From Stereocaulon alpinum (Eukaryota > Ascomycota > Lecanoromycetes > Lecanorales > Stereocaulaceae), in assembly GCA_018257865.1 (NCBI GenBank), contig JAEUBA010000044.1, forward strand, positions 1-64,000: 64,000 bases of DNA, written 5' to 3'. How positions within the stretch are numbered: position 1 is the stretch's first letter; every line of letters begins with the position of its first letter. A program made the position numbers and the translations under genes. Below are positions 12,152 through 24,777 of the stretch, one piece after another. Under the pieces are notes generated by a model. The model was not told where the DNA came from. It saw only the letters and a list, made by a program, of their open reading frames with translations, and searched no databases.

Positions 12152-14208
12152 ATGCTACACGTTCAGCTTCCCCCCTCGATGCTTTCAAGTTCGGGGGTAT
12201 GCCATAAGCTGAATGGTGTGCTCCCTCCGATACGGCAGCCACAAGACTTTGCTTGTGACTGGAACAGGGATTCTTGTTCAAGAGGTGGACATAATCACAC
12301 GCCACCACTCGGCTTCGGGCGCAACAGGGGTGACTACAATCACGGCCTTCGAACACCTCCTAAAGACATGAGCGCCACGGACAGTAATCCCTTGCTTGCT
12401 CCAAATGGCGGAGGACACTCGTACCAACGTGTCCCGGTCATTGGCTCAAATGCCGCTTCGTATCAAACATCCCAGAGCGCTATCGACAACTCAAAGAACC
12501 CAAACAACCGCCAGCCATTCTACAATTCCTACTACTCTGCCAAGAAACCCCAAAGCCCCGCAGCCCCCAAGAAAGACAAGGCTGCACTGAGTGAGCAGAC
12601 AGCCCGTCGACGAGCATCGAGTGACGGAAATTCAATCGCCTCACATCTTCAGATCCCTGCCTCGATAAATGACAGCAAGGGGAGCCTGCCTGAATTTGCA
12701 GCTCAAGTAAGAGCCCAAGCTCTCTCAACATCTTCCATTACCGTTGCTGACCGGTTCTAGATAACCTGCTTCTTTTGGTTCGAGTCTTCCTTCACTCTTC
12801 ACATCGTCGAAGATGCAACAATCACGCCCAATCCATCAGCTCCTCTTGTCCCTGAGGCGATGCCGACAACAGGCTTTCGAAAATGGGTCACAACTATTCT
12901 TTCGATGACTCAAGTTTCTCAGAATGTCATTCTTTTAGCTTTGATGTTCATCTACCGACTCAAGAGGCTTAATCCTGGAGTGAAGGGCAAGGTGGGAAGT
13001 GAATTTAGGTTGCTCACCGTAGCACTGATGTTAGGCAATAAATGTAGGAGTTCTTGAAGTTTAGGCGGGTATGGATGAAAAGCTAATGTTTCCCAGTCCT
13101 GGACGATAATACATACACCAACAAAACGTGGGCCGAAGTATCAGGGATTTCTGTTCAGGAAATCCACGTCATGGAAGTCGAATTCCTGAGCAACATGAGA
13201 TATACCCTGTTCGCCTCTGAGGCGGAATGGAATGAATGGCATGTTAAGCTGGGCAAATTCTCGGATTACTATGACAAAGCTTCTCGAATACAATCAGGAT
13301 TGCGAAATTTGTCTCTGCCAACGCCTTTATTCAACGCCAATCCAAATCTCCCGTCTCCTCCGGTGTCGCAGCACACCTCGCCTCCTTTCTTAGCGAATCC
13401 CTCACCCAACAGTTCAGGGTTCCCCCATCCGCTCTCTATGGCGCCTTACCTTGCTCCGACGAATCAGTCACCTGTCACACCAATGCCAGATGTTGATTTG
13501 AAGCCTTGGGCACGGAAGCGGAGTCTGGACGATCATTGCTCGGAGCCGCCATCGAAGAGATTATCTACGACCCCATCTGCAGCTTCCAGTACGACTTTGA
13601 CGCCGTCAACACTCAACAATGCTACCCCCCCAGTGCCCAGGCTACCTATGCCGAATCTCTCGATCTCAACTGGCAGCTATCAAAATGGCTATGGTTCCTC
13701 ACCCGGGCAGCTTTCTATGCATTCTGGACGAGCCATGTCATCTGTCTATTCCAATTCAAGTCGAGCACCGCAGAGTGGTATGCAGCTACCATCCATGCAG
13801 CCATCCGCGTACACGAACCATTCGGGAAGTGCGAGAAGTGCATCTGCCATGAACGAATACCAAAACAGACAGCCCCCATACGCCGCTGGCTCTGCAACCC
13901 CATCCCCGACTTCCCTCACCTTCTCTCAGCATCAACATACGCCCAACGGCCTCTCACCTTCGAGCTTTTCAATTCCACGAAACTCGCCATACAAACCAAT
14001 CCGAGGTGTAAACACACTTCTTGTACCACCACCGTCAGCGTCCATGCACCAACCCCAAAACCTATCATATGACCAGATGCACTATCAGCCGCTCGGCAAG
14101 CCGATTAGTGAGCGCAAGACTGGCGTGTTGCCATACATGCCTTTCGACACATGGTCTCAGTCTCACCAGATGCAGCATTATCTGCCTCCGGTGAGCTTTG
14201 CCTCATGA
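12152..14208 (+). CDS. Pho80-type cyclin (Pho85 partner family)
   Basis: Exons 12152-12706, 12761-13043, 13097-14208; 649 residues. The two introns (54 and 53 nt) restore the cyclin box: residues about 186-320 read ITCFFWFESS..FRKWVTTIL..VILLALMFIYRL, then LLTVALMLGNKFLDDNTYTN (the F comes from the splice), then VMEVEFLSNMRYTLF. This is the N-terminal cyclin fold of Pho80/Clg1-like cyclins, which activate Pho85-type kinases in nutrient and polarity control. The C-terminal half is a long Ser/Pro/Gln-rich tail, probably disordered. The start is uncertain: the ATG at 12152 precedes a conserved-looking block (VCHKLNGVLPPIRQPQDF), an internal ATG at 12368 would give 577 residues, and the same frame extends upstream to an ATG at 11981 but is broken by a TGA at 12032-12034. 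Confidence 0.8.
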
Positions 14209-15062
14209 AGGAGCTTTTTGTGCTATCATTCTGATTTAGGATTCAGAGGGAAGGTTCCCTGTAGATTTCCGACAATGCTTCGTCGCACGACATTAGCGGA
14301 GAAATGACTCGAAAAGTCTCTGATCATTGCATATCATGATACACTATCTTCAACCTGCATAGCGAGGGCGCTCTTTATTCAGCATTCCGCATTCAGCATT
14401 CCGCATTCAGCATTGGCACTGAGCTTATTACTCTGCCACTGGCGTTTTACCAGGGCAACAGACCCTTTTGCGAGACATTTGCATCTCTCAACCACTTGTA
14501 AATAGAGAGCGATTTTGCTAATCCATACCCACTTTGCGGAGCTACATCCAAAACTGCGCTTCGTTCAATAGTATGACGTTGAGCTAAAGTTTTTCTTTCC
14601 TGCTTGATCCATGGTACTTGCTTGAGCATCTACTCAAACGCGCGTCTCACTTTTGGCGTGAAAACGCCGAAACTTTCTCTATCGACACGTCCTACTGTGG
14701 ATATCGAAGTGGATCAAGCCATTCAACCTCTTAGCCTCGAAGATCCAGTAGGCTTGATAGACCGCCCATGGCTTCGGGGCTTCGGGTCTCTGAAATGGCT
14801 ACATGTTTGTATATGAGGGATCTTGAGCTGTAGAAAGCCTTTGTTCGAAGTAGATCCACACAAATTGTTAAAGTTTGTTGGTTCAATTCCTGTAGTTTAA
14901 TAGATTGAGAAGATCCAGGCTGTGGATGGCCTCCTAAGGCTGGAGAGGCTCAGCCAATCAACGTGAGGAAGGCTAGTGCGACGCAACCTCTCGACTTTGC
15001 GGATGGGTGAACGCCAAGCGACACCTCTACTGCAGTACACAATGCAGTGATGAAGGCTCAGG
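14209..15062. other. Intergenic; 14-bp tandem repeat
   Basis: 3' flank of the cyclin and promoter side of the hydrolase. It contains about 2.7 copies of a 14-bp unit (attcagcattccgc, 14377-14414). No gene recognised. A B-box-like word near 14880 lacks a tRNA fold. Confidence 0.6.
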
Positions 15063-16770
15063 ATGCACAGAACTCTACTACTGTGCTTTATTCATGGATT
15101 CAAGGTACGTGTACTCTTAAATATCAATCCGCCTACAGAAATCTTTAGGGGCAAGCTGTCAAGTCGTCCGGCATGAGGCCTGGCTCTACCTACACTGCAA
15201 GTCGCGGTGGTGCACGTGAATGCCACTGTTGTAGCCGGCGTACATATCCCGCGTTCTAATTGCTCCAAAGATACTGGGCTGACTAGAACTTACAAGGGCG
15301 GTGATGACACCTTCGGCAACTTTCCAGAGCATCTACGGGCGCTCGTCAGCCATGCGCTGCCCAACATCACGGTTAAGGCAATAACATATCCTAAATTCGA
15401 GACAAGAGGAGACTTGAAGGAGTGTGTGGGGAGATTCAGGGAATGGTGAGCCTTTGAAAGAACATAGAGACTCCAGCGCCCCCAGCGCATGAGCTTACGA
15501 GTTTCGGATCTACAGGCTTCAGAACAAGATTATAGACCTCGAGGTCGCTGCCTCGACTCCCTCTCCTACTATCGACCCCTCTGTTCATACAATATTGATA
15601 GGCCACTCTATGGGCGGCATTGTCGCAGCTGAGACGCTCCTAGCCATAACCTCTGATTCTCCCATTCCCACACATACCAATACCAATGCAACCGATCCTC
15701 TCCCCTCCATGGCCGCTCATACCGGACCAATACCCCAATCTTCGCCGTCTGAACCCGAAAGTCCATCCTTCATGTTCCCCTACATCCAAGGCATCCTCGC
15801 TTTCGACACACCCTACCTTGGCATCGCGCCAGGCGTCATCGCTCACGGTGCAGAACAGCACTACAAAACAGCTACAACAGCCTACTCCGCGATATCCGAA
15901 GTCGCCTCCGTCTTCGGCTACGGCTCCTCTAAATCCTCTACACCCACTCCATCAAAACAAGACTCCAACAAACTTCTCACCCAAGGCGCAGACGCCATGT
16001 CAGCGTCTATGACAGCAGCAAACTCAAGTACAGCAGCAGCGCCCGGCTGGCAGCGTTGGGGAAAGTATGCCATGTTTGCAGGCGCCGCTTCAGCCGTCGT
16101 CGCTGGTGGTGCAGCTGCATACATAAAACGGGATACAATAACAGAAGGATGGAGCTTCATAGGCTCGCACCTCGAATTCGTCGGCTGTCTCGCCAAAGGG
16201 GAAGAGCTAAAATCCCGTCTCGAACGTATCCTCCACCTAAGTAGAACCCGCAACGTCGGCTTCGCAGACCTCATCACTGTCCTCGGAAGAGGCGCACCAC
16301 CGCAAAGAAAAGAAGGAACAACCATAGCCGGCGGCTTCGTCGAAATCGGAGCCGTAGAAGGCATTACCCCTTCCGAACGCACATTCTGTACGGTACCGAA
16401 GAGCGAGACGAACAGGAGATTTTTCTTAAAGGCGAAAAATGACAAGGCTACTGATGAGATTAACGCGCACATGTTTATGTTCAGTGCAAAGGAAAACCCG
16501 GCGTACTTCTTACTCGGGGAAAGGGCTAGGGATTTGATTGTTGACTTTGTCAAACCAGAGAGGAGTATGTGGTATAGGGAAAGTGAGACGGATGCGGGGG
16601 GGATGAAGCTGATGATGGATGTGGATTTGGGGGTTGAGGAGGAGGCGAGGGGTGAGGCTGGAATTCTGCCTGACCTTGAGCCTGTGCCTGAGCCTCAGCC
16701 TGGGCATGGGTTGGGGGCTGGAGAGCCAAATGTTTGGGCTAAGGAGGAGAAGGAGATGCCTGGGAAGTGA
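15063..16770 (+). CDS. DUF676-type alpha/beta hydrolase
   Basis: Exons 15063-15104, 15297-15445, 15516-16770; 481 residues. The short first exon encodes MHRTLLLCFIHGFK, which joins across a 192-nt intron to GGDDTFGNFPEHLRAL, giving the HGF-K oxyanion-hole strand typical of this family. The nucleophile elbow GHSMGG places the catalytic serine near residue 95. FDTPYLG follows after a Ser/Pro-rich insertion. A hydrophobic, Ala/Gly-rich stretch (about 249-267, MFAGAASAVVAGG) may be a membrane segment. Family members are lipase/serine esterase-like proteins; substrate unknown. The long first intron carries a fair branch site (gctgac) before acttacaag. The coding strand flips from C-rich to G-rich near 16390. 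Confidence 0.85.
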
Positions 16771-17699
16771 TGAAGTGAGGTACTGAACGGAATCGTTCTG
16801 CAGCGTATTTAACCACGGACGTCATGCAGACGATAATATAGACACGCGTGTGAGACGAGAGGGCGACTGGGTCTAAGGCTGGCCTTGACAAGCAGAAAGA
16901 CAATTGCAAAGAGTGCATGAGGCGTGCAGGAGACGGCGTATGGCAGGAGGTGAACTGGGGGTATTAGAGGAGCCCATCCTTTCTACAGCCAACAATATGG
17001 ATCGCTATCTCGAAGCAAGTCCTCTTTAGATATAGAAAGATAAATGTCGCACCAGACGAGATACTGAACTCCTTCTCACAGCCTAATAATCTCAGGTCTC
17101 CATCAATCATAACGCTATGAACATCGAAAAGCATGCCTTTACCATCTCATATGTTTTGACAACCCTCGACCTCGACCTCAGCCACCTTTGCGTAGCTACC
17201 ACTCACTCACTCGCTCACTGACCACAGTCCGATAACGATCTATCCACGAACTCGTAATGCTCCTTTGGTCCAGTACATAACCCCACCGTTCAGACAGGAT
17301 ACCCAGACGCAGATTACGTATCCGGGTACGTACCAGGGAGTTTTTTTTGCAAAAGAAGGACAAGGCATGGCGAAGGTGCGTGCGTAATTGGTAACGAGGA
17401 AGTGGGATGGCGGTTCGTTGATTTGTGGAGGGAACGTTGGCTTGTGCGTTTTGTGGAGGTGTGTGTGTGTGTGTGTGTGTGTGTAGGGGAATGTTAGTGT
17501 TGGATAGGTCTACGGAGTTGCGATTGTTAAGTACTGTTAGGTATCTTGTCTTGTCTTGTCTTGGTGGGATAGATAAGGTAGCATCGCGTGAGTAAGGGAG
17601 AATTGGAAATTCAATTCTTCTCTTCATGCTAGTCGGTTGCTACTATCCAACGCAACGCAACGCCCTATGCAAAGAAATATGCGATCCAAACGCACTGCA
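16771..17699. other. Convergent intergenic region with GT microsatellite
   Basis: Space between two convergent genes. Holds a (GT)13 tract (17459-17484) and a CTTGT pentamer tandem (17545-17562). No gene seen. Confidence 0.7.
17459..17484. repeat. (GT)13 microsatellite
   Basis: Thirteen uninterrupted GT units. Confidence 0.9.
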
Positions 17700-20521
17700 T
17701 CACCTCCCACTAGCTAACCTTGTCCTCTTCGAAATACCCAAGCTCCCTCCATTATCATCTTTCATGGCTCCTGCTTTCCTCCCGGGCGTCGTCCCCTTTC
17801 CCCTCCCCTCATTGACTTTGCCTCCACTCATCTTAATAGCAACTCGCTCCCTCCAAGCCGCTACATCTGGATCCTCGTATCCCAACTGCGTCATTTGAAG
17901 TGGTGGTTCTTCTCGATCAGGGTCATCGTTTTGGTTAGCGCTGAAATAGGTTGGGAATTCGATGTTCGGTTTGTTAGGTTTCTCGGATTTGTTAGCATTT
18001 GATAATTCGAGTGGTGTGCCTAGGCCATCTGTGTTCATTGTGTCGACGCTGCTTGCTCGAGAGAGGTTGATGCTGTGGGATGAGAGATTGGAGGGGGCGC
18101 GGCCGAGGAGTTGGCGGCGGCGACGGCCCATGCGTGGTTGGTCTGAAGATGTGGGTTGTGCGGGGTTGGGGTTGCTGTTGGTGCGTTGGTGGTGGGCAAG
18201 GAGGGAGGATATTGCTGGGCCGAGGGAAGAGTCGTCTAGTGATTGCCTTTGTATTGGTTTGGTTTTTGTGGGGGATGTGCAAGGTTTGGGAGGCGAGGAA
18301 TTGGGAGTTATCTCTCGGAGAGGAGCTGAGGTCGATGTTGCGTTGAGGGTGTTTGAAGAGCCGTTGTTATCTGCATTGTCTTCGGCAGGTCTAAGGGTTT
18401 CGTCGTCTAGATAGATGGATGCTCGGTCACGGTCTTGGGGCAAATTCTTCGTGTGAGGGTCTGATGGAGATGATGGCGGGGACATTGTCCCCCTCTTGGG
18501 AGGTCCATGTTGAGCAGATGGTTCTTTTGCAAGCTTGTTGTGAGCTCCTCCAGGTGGCGAGTACTTCTTGATAGACTTGTCTGTTGCCTCATTCATTCCT
18601 GCGACTCTGTCATCACGCTGCGCTCGTGCGGATTTGTCATGTGCTTTTGCCGTTTCTGCATCTGTCGAAGACTGTTTTGAGTCTTTAATTGGTTGCGCGA
18701 GGTATGCCCTGAATGGCAGAAGCTCTCCCTTGCGGATGCTGTCCCAAAGCCAATTGGCTCTTACAGCCGGGATGCCCCATGATCGGGCATAGAGCAATTT
18801 CTCTTGGCCGGCCACTACAGCATTGCATACGAGCACAGACACGGCGGGTGTGAAGAACTCTTCGTAGGTAGCTCCTATCGACATAGTTAGAGCCAGTCTC
18901 CTATTAGTTTCAGTATGCTTACCAACTAGCTTGACAGCCTTGGACATATGCAGAAGATCTATGCCTTGAAAAGAGGTCGAACAAACGGACAGATTCCCAA
19001 ACCCTGTCTGGTGTTAGAATCGCCCTCATGTTATCTGGCTGGATAACACACCTGTAATGGGAAATCTCCTGAACGGCCTATTTGTGATACTCACGTTGGG
19101 CTCCTCATATTTCTTCTTGTAGAGACATCGTTCAACCCACAGCTCAGTGACAGTTATAGGTATGGACGAAGTGACAGGTAATGTAGGGACATCGTGATCA
19201 TGCATGTCGTAAGGAACAAGGTGATAGAGCGTATTAGACGACGCGTTCCCGTACAGTGAAGGCAGTTGAGCAACATTTGTGACGATGTCCGCACCATGCG
19301 AATGTAAATGATCTTGTAGGATAGAAATCTATCAGAGCAAGAGTTGGTATAAGTGAGGATCTAATGGTGGGGATTCTAGAGAGTGCCGTACCTGTCTCTT
19401 ATCAAATCCCTGTAATAGGAACGTTCTGCCCTGGAATATGCCTTCCCTGTGAGGTAGATTGGCTGTTATCAGTCCTGGATTCGTTCTAGGCTCGGCATTC
19501 GTAGTCCCAAATTCCATTGCTCCATGCGGCGTCCTTCCTGAGCCTTGGATTCTACTCTTGGGCTCATAGTTCGTAGAGCCTTTTCCTTCTTCGTCCCATT
19601 CGCTCACGCTTTTTTCTCCAGGCTTGGACTCCAGGCCTACAATATCAGTCCACAGACCAACGTTCTGGCTGCTTAATCTTGCGCTCGCGGTCCTCCTCAA
19701 CTTCCTGGAGATTTGCATCCCAAGCTCTTCATCCCGAGACCGCTTCCCTAGTGAAGTTGTAGACATCGTCCTGCGTACCCAAGCGTTTCTACCGCGCTCT
19801 GAAGCAGGTAGAGCTAGGCTGTACAAGCTTTCATCCAATATCATTCCCCTTTCAAGACTTTGCTCCAACCATTCCACAGCCACGATCTTGATGTTCCATT
19901 GGCCAGCGTAATTGTACTTGGCGCCTGAAGGCTCCTTCGCGATTAGGTGGGTGATGTCTTTAGTGAGGTTCCCTCGGTACCCGCCGCCATTATCGGTAAT
20001 TAGGTCTTCCAGCTGTTTGCGGTAAACCACTGCAATTCAAAAGTTAGAATCATTTCACGTCAGCACAAATAGAGCGACAAACAATCTTCAAAGCCCGTAA
20101 CGCAGAGTCTGAGACCAGTGAACGTGGGTAGTTTATGTTCAATCTCCAAGGCCTCAACGTCGGTCTCGCCCCCCTCCATCCAAGACGCGCACACAGCCTC
20201 TACCCAGCTAGTCCGTACGCACTTGACATCCGGGCGCTCTTTGGCGACGAATTTGTACTTTGGAGTGTCGGTATCTCCAACGATAAGGTGAGTCACGTCC
20301 GAGGTCAGATCGAGTTTGTGGACCGCGCCCATTTGTTGAGCAGTCGACGCGAGATTTGACTATTCAGAGAAGCCATAGATTTAGCCAATATTTTCTTGAA
20401 GTAGGATGTGAATCGCGCATGTTCTTCCTATATGGATACGGAAGGTACTTACGCGCTGTTCTGGAGGGATGGAGGTGCAGCACACGATGACGCCCAAGAG
20501 GGGCAGCTGGGTGTCTGCCAT
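17700..20521 (-). CDS. rad4: Four-BRCT checkpoint/replication protein (Rad4/Dpb11/TopBP1 family)
   Basis: Six exons: 20521-20453, 20359-20083, 20029-19392, 19328-19052, 19003-18923, 18874-17700; 838 residues. The splices rebuild four BRCT domains: about 3-97 (LGVIVCCTSIPPEQR..DVTHLIVGDTDTPKYKF..VRTSWVEAVC), 106-190 (LRLCVTGFED..HLIAKEPSGAKYNY..VAVEWLEQSL), about 305-410 and 420-510 (NLSVCSTSFQGIDLLHM..VLVCN..ANWLWDSI). The domain order, and the wording of the first pair, are those of fission yeast Rad4/Cut5 and budding yeast Dpb11. Known role: phosphopeptide-binding scaffold that links Sld3/Sld2-type factors to replication initiation and activates Mec1/ATR. The C-terminal 300 residues are Ser/Pro/Asn-rich, with basic patches suited to nuclear import (RMGRRRRQLLG). 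Length fits family members. The junction at exon 2/3 (GFED-L-VYRKQ) is the least certain splice. Confidence 0.9.
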
Positions 20522-22547
20522 AGTTGCCAATGCTTTGACCCGTCAGGTAAATATGCTGATCCATCGACAATAGTCTCTGGGACCTATCGTGCTCAGCATC
20601 GACTTCGTGGTTACTAGGTAGGAGTACAAATTGAGTGTAGAGCGCGTTTATCGGCGACTCTCGTCGGCAGTTTTACACGATGGCACGTGATCATATCACT
20701 ATAAGGTACCCGTCGGAGCCGGTACGCAACGGTTTACGATATAACAAGTTAACAACATAAAGTTTAGCTATTCTACGTATGTTGACGGAGCATTTCCATA
20801 AGCAGAACACCATATAGCCATCTTAAGACCGCTTCAGCTACGAAACTGCATTGCTAAGAGCCGTGTCCCTTGAATCCCGTGCACCACTCAGGGCAAGTGA
20901 AAATGTCATACGTCAAGGGCAAGTGCTCCGAGTTCCCATTGACCCTTCTTCTCTTCGGATTTAACAGTAGTGAATACTAATTCAAAAGGCTTTCTCATGA
21001 TTACTCCAGTCACAATCTGGTGATTAGTGATATCAAGACGGGACCGCGGCCTACTCTAGCTTCTCCCTCACCCGGACTATCCTACTACCTTAGAATAGTC
21101 ATTATTGCCATCTTCAAGTCCAATGAGACAGAGGAACGCGTGGCTACGTACTCGTGGGTCTAAATTCTAGGCCTTCGTGTAGATCATTTCTGCTTCCTGC
21201 ACATGTAAAGCTTGTTCATCTCCTCACCGCGCCTGGCGCTTCCCCAGATATCAAAGTCAAGTGACACGTATACGTCGTCTGATTACTCTAAGTAGAGAGG
21301 CGGATGTTTTAGCGTTGTCACATTCCTTGATAGCAGGCCGTCCTAAAAGAGAGTAGGTAGACCGTCACAGTTGCATAATGCATTACCGAGTATACCTAGC
21401 TTGATCAATGTCGGAGCCAAAGGTTTGAGAAGTTGAGAAGATCAGAAAGGGGACGATTCGCACCCTTGGGCCTTGGCTGAGCCCTGGGCTTTAAGAATTA
21501 GCGTGCCGGTGGGGTGCGAGTGAACCATCTGCGCTGCCGTGGTTCCCGAGCCTGAACCGCAATGTTCCACAAGTTCAAATCAATTATTGTCGGTACTACT
21601 GTCGGTCTGACCTCATCGTTGAAGATGCCATCCGACGCCTTTCCCGATTGTAGTTATAAGATATTCAAACCGTTGCAAATCCTTCCGCGCAACTTCTATA
21701 GATACAAACAGAGAGACCCATTGTTCGCAAGTGTCCAAAGCGCAAAGCACGCGCCGTTTGCTTACATGATGATGCCGTGACCCGAAACGATGCGCTCCTA
21801 CTTTCCCTCATATAGAGACTAAGGTAAGACGACCACCTTTTGCACTGCCCTCCTCTGACACCCGGAACCACGTGGCTGTGAGGCAATTGTTTTATCACGC
21901 TTGACTGAGCTGATGTGCTGTCAGCTCCAGATCCTGTTTCCCCCCATTCCTATATTCCCACGCCGCCAGCGTCGCTGCCCGTCATTTAGAAGTTGCCAAC
22001 TCGGAGCAGAAGGATCGAACGAGAACTGCAATCAGGACTATAGCACTTATCCGTCCGCAAGGCTTTGCTTGAGGGTTCAGGACAATCTTGTGCGTATCCG
22101 GAACAATGCATTCCTGCTGTTTAGCGTTTGCCTTTTTTGGGCAGGTGTGGCTTCCAATCATGTCAGATTATGGCAACATGTCACACTTCTTTCATTGCTT
22201 CGTGTTGATTGGTTACTGATCTCAATTGCACCACGACAGGCTATCGAGACTTGAAGCCTCGAAAGGACCGCCTCTACCCTTCTTCTCCAAGTTGTTCCGC
22301 CCAAATTCGCAGTTCCCTGTTGAACAGTACGCCTCGACGTGGTTCCCTACGGCACTTGTACTAAGATATCTCAAACTACACGGATGCTCTTATACCTGAT
22401 AGAAGTATAAAGCATACCTGGGAAGATATCGCGAGTTCTACACCAGTGAAGTCGAAAGATCACGCACGGCGGCTCTTACGTGTCTGTACTCTCTGCACTA
22501 TAACCTTTCCAGCGCCAAGGCTTGCACGTTCCTCCAGCAGCGTCAAG
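20522..22547. other. 2-kb intergenic region between divergent genes
   Basis: Promoter space between the BRCT gene and the arrestin. No coding frame with splice support, no repeat and no RNA gene recognised. Frames of 60-117 codons here lack motifs. Confidence 0.55.
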
Positions 22548-24777
22548 ATGCCCGTCCCAATTCATCGTCCAGGACCTGTGGCAGCTGTGGAAGGTACAGC
22601 AAGGCCAGGGTCGAGATCCGGTTCCATAGTGGGTGGGCCGGTTAGTGGCATGATTCATAGGCCATCTCTGGCAGAAAATGTACGGATGGCTTCTACAAAC
22701 TCAGTCAGTAGTACTGGTAGTGCAGCAGGACTAGGAGCTGGTGTTGCAGAGGAAAAGCCAATCGCCGCAGGCAATGGCGTTTCCTTATCAATAGCACTCG
22801 CGGAACCAGTGCTGTTTCTACAGGGTTTCGATCAGTCAGAGCTTGGCAATCAGAACACCACAATGTTAAGAGGAAGCTTCCATCTGAGGGTTTCGAAACC
22901 TGCCAAAATAAAAGCTATATCCTTGACTTTCCGGGGCAGAGCCGAAACTGAGTGGCCAGAGGGTGCGTTTGTATATAGCCTGAACAACATGTGGGACTAC
23001 ACTTACATATTAACCAGGTATTCCGCCCAAAAAGACCGAATTCAGGGATAGGGAAAGCATAATGAACCACACGTGGCCTTTCTTCAATGCACAATTTTCG
23101 AGCGCACAATTTGGATCCGGTGCAGACCAGGTGGAGCCATTAAAGGGTCCCTCAGCTACAACCACAGAGATTGGGGTCACAAATTCTTCTGTGGACAACC
23201 TTCACAAGCGGTGTACTAATCAATACATAAGCTCCAAGGACGCAAAGAAGCTTACGCCGTATCTCGCCCAATCTAGGAGTTTTGGCAAAGACGACACCAC
23301 GACTGCTGGCCCAAATGTAGCTCAAAGAGGTTACCGTACATTCACTCCCGGAGACTACCTGTACAATTTCGAGCTGCCCATTGACTCTCGGCTTCCCGAA
23401 ACGATCTCTGTCGATCTTGGTTCTGTCAAGTACCAATTAGAAGCCACTGTCGAACGGGCGGGAGCGTTTAGAGCAAACCTCGTTGGGTCAAAAGAAGTTA
23501 CGTTGATTCGTGCCCCAGCAGAAGGATCTCTGGAGCAAGTGGAGCCCATTGCCATCTCCAGGAACTGGGAAGACCAGCTGCATTACGATATAGTCATATC
23601 CGGCAAATCCTTCCCACTCGGTGCTCAAGTACCTATTGCTTTCAAGCTCACTCCGTTGGCAAAGGTGCAGTGTCATCGGATAAAGGTTTTTGTTACAGAA
23701 AATATCCAGTACTATACCAGTAATAAGCGTGTTCACCGGCTGGAGCCGACGCGCAAAATCCAGCTATTCGAGAAGAGAGCGGACGCACCCAGTACCAGTG
23801 CTTACCCGGGTAGCTCTATGCGTATTACCGCTGGTGGCGGTGTAGCCTACGATGCCCGACAAGCTGCAGCCAGCGGTGATGAGAATATACCTCGAGATGC
23901 GACCAATCTACTGGGCAATCTGGAAGGCGAACACAATGTTGGTCCTACAGAGATGGAATTTAACGTACAACTACCAAGTTGCCACAGCATGCGAGAGAGG
24001 GATAAGCTCTCGAGGCTTCATTTCGACACAACTTATCAAGGCATTCAGGTACATCATTGGATCAAGGTACTTGTTTCCTGCTCGTCTTAGCGACCTTTGC
24101 TGACATTAAGATCTCTCTAGATTGTCTTGAGACTGTCAAGACCTGATGTTGCAGACCCAACTAAGCGAAGGCATTTCGAAATCTCGATCGACTCACCATT
24201 CCACATCCTCTCTTGTCGTGCCACTCAAGCAAACATTGCTTTGCCTGCTTACAGTTCGCCCGAATCGACCACTTTATTGACAGAGCACTCAGCATGCGGT
24301 TGCCCTGGCGCTCCGAGGCGACGAAACTCTCCTTCATCACTACTTCCAACCTTGAACAACCTACGACAAAGCGAGCACAACGCCTCATCCTCGAGTATCG
24401 ACAGGGTTCCCTCACCAAACAGCCTAACCCGACCCCAAGTAGCACACGTCCACGACCCTAATTCTGGCCCGAGCAGGCCAATGCACTTGCTCCGGAACCC
24501 GTCCTTTAACCCGCCGCCATTCCAGGATGATGATCCTCCACCACCTATGGAGACGCCTCCTCCCAAGTATGACACTCTAGTTAACGGTGACCCTCGAAGT
24601 GGGCTGGCGGACTATTTTGCCAGGTTAGCGGACGAAGTCGGGGAGGATGAAGATCGATCAGGAACTCTTTCTCCAAGGTCAAGGGTCGAGGTGCCTCTGA
24701 CGCCGGGCGGAAGGGTAAACAGAAGTATGGATGAGAGGCGAACTTGGGTACCTCTTGGACAGACAATCGCCCAATAA
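22548..24777 (+). CDS. Alpha-arrestin, ubiquitin ligase adaptor
   Basis: Exons 22548-22962, 23018-24066, 24121-24777; 706 residues. Starts at MPVPIHRPGP; the frame is open upstream but lacks an ATG nearby. The arrestin N domain begins after a Ser/Gly-rich leader (VSLSIALAEPVLFLQGFD, then LRGSFHLRVSKPAKIKAISL). The arrestin C domain contains HYDIVISGKSFPLGAQVPIAFKL. A PPxY motif (PPPKYDTL, about 635-638) near the C-terminus would bind WW domains of an Rsp5/Nedd4-type ligase. Known family role: CreD/Rod1/Art proteins recruit the ligase to plasma-membrane transporters for endocytosis, often under carbon-source control. It resembles CreD-like proteins, but I do not separate it from other fungal ART members. 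The intron acceptor at 23017 recreates Gly-Ile-Pro after EWPEG. Confidence 0.9.

Noticed and set aside
13506..14072. 188-codon + frame inside cyclin exon 3
   Set aside because: Overlaps the longer cyclin frame in another phase; the cyclin frame carries the Ser/Pro/Gln tail continuous with the cyclin box.
14860..14900. Possible tRNA (ggttcaattcc word)
   Set aside because: The upstream sequence does not form acceptor or anticodon stems.
15918..16553. 211-codon minus frame opposite the DUF676 hydrolase
   Set aside because: Shadow of a C-rich coding region; no motif, whereas the + frame has the GHSMGG elbow.
19052..19100. gtgagt at 19094 as the donor of BRCT exon 4
   Set aside because: Frame would fail at the next acceptor; continuing to the donor at 19051 yields the expected TNRPFRRFPITG segment and correct phase.
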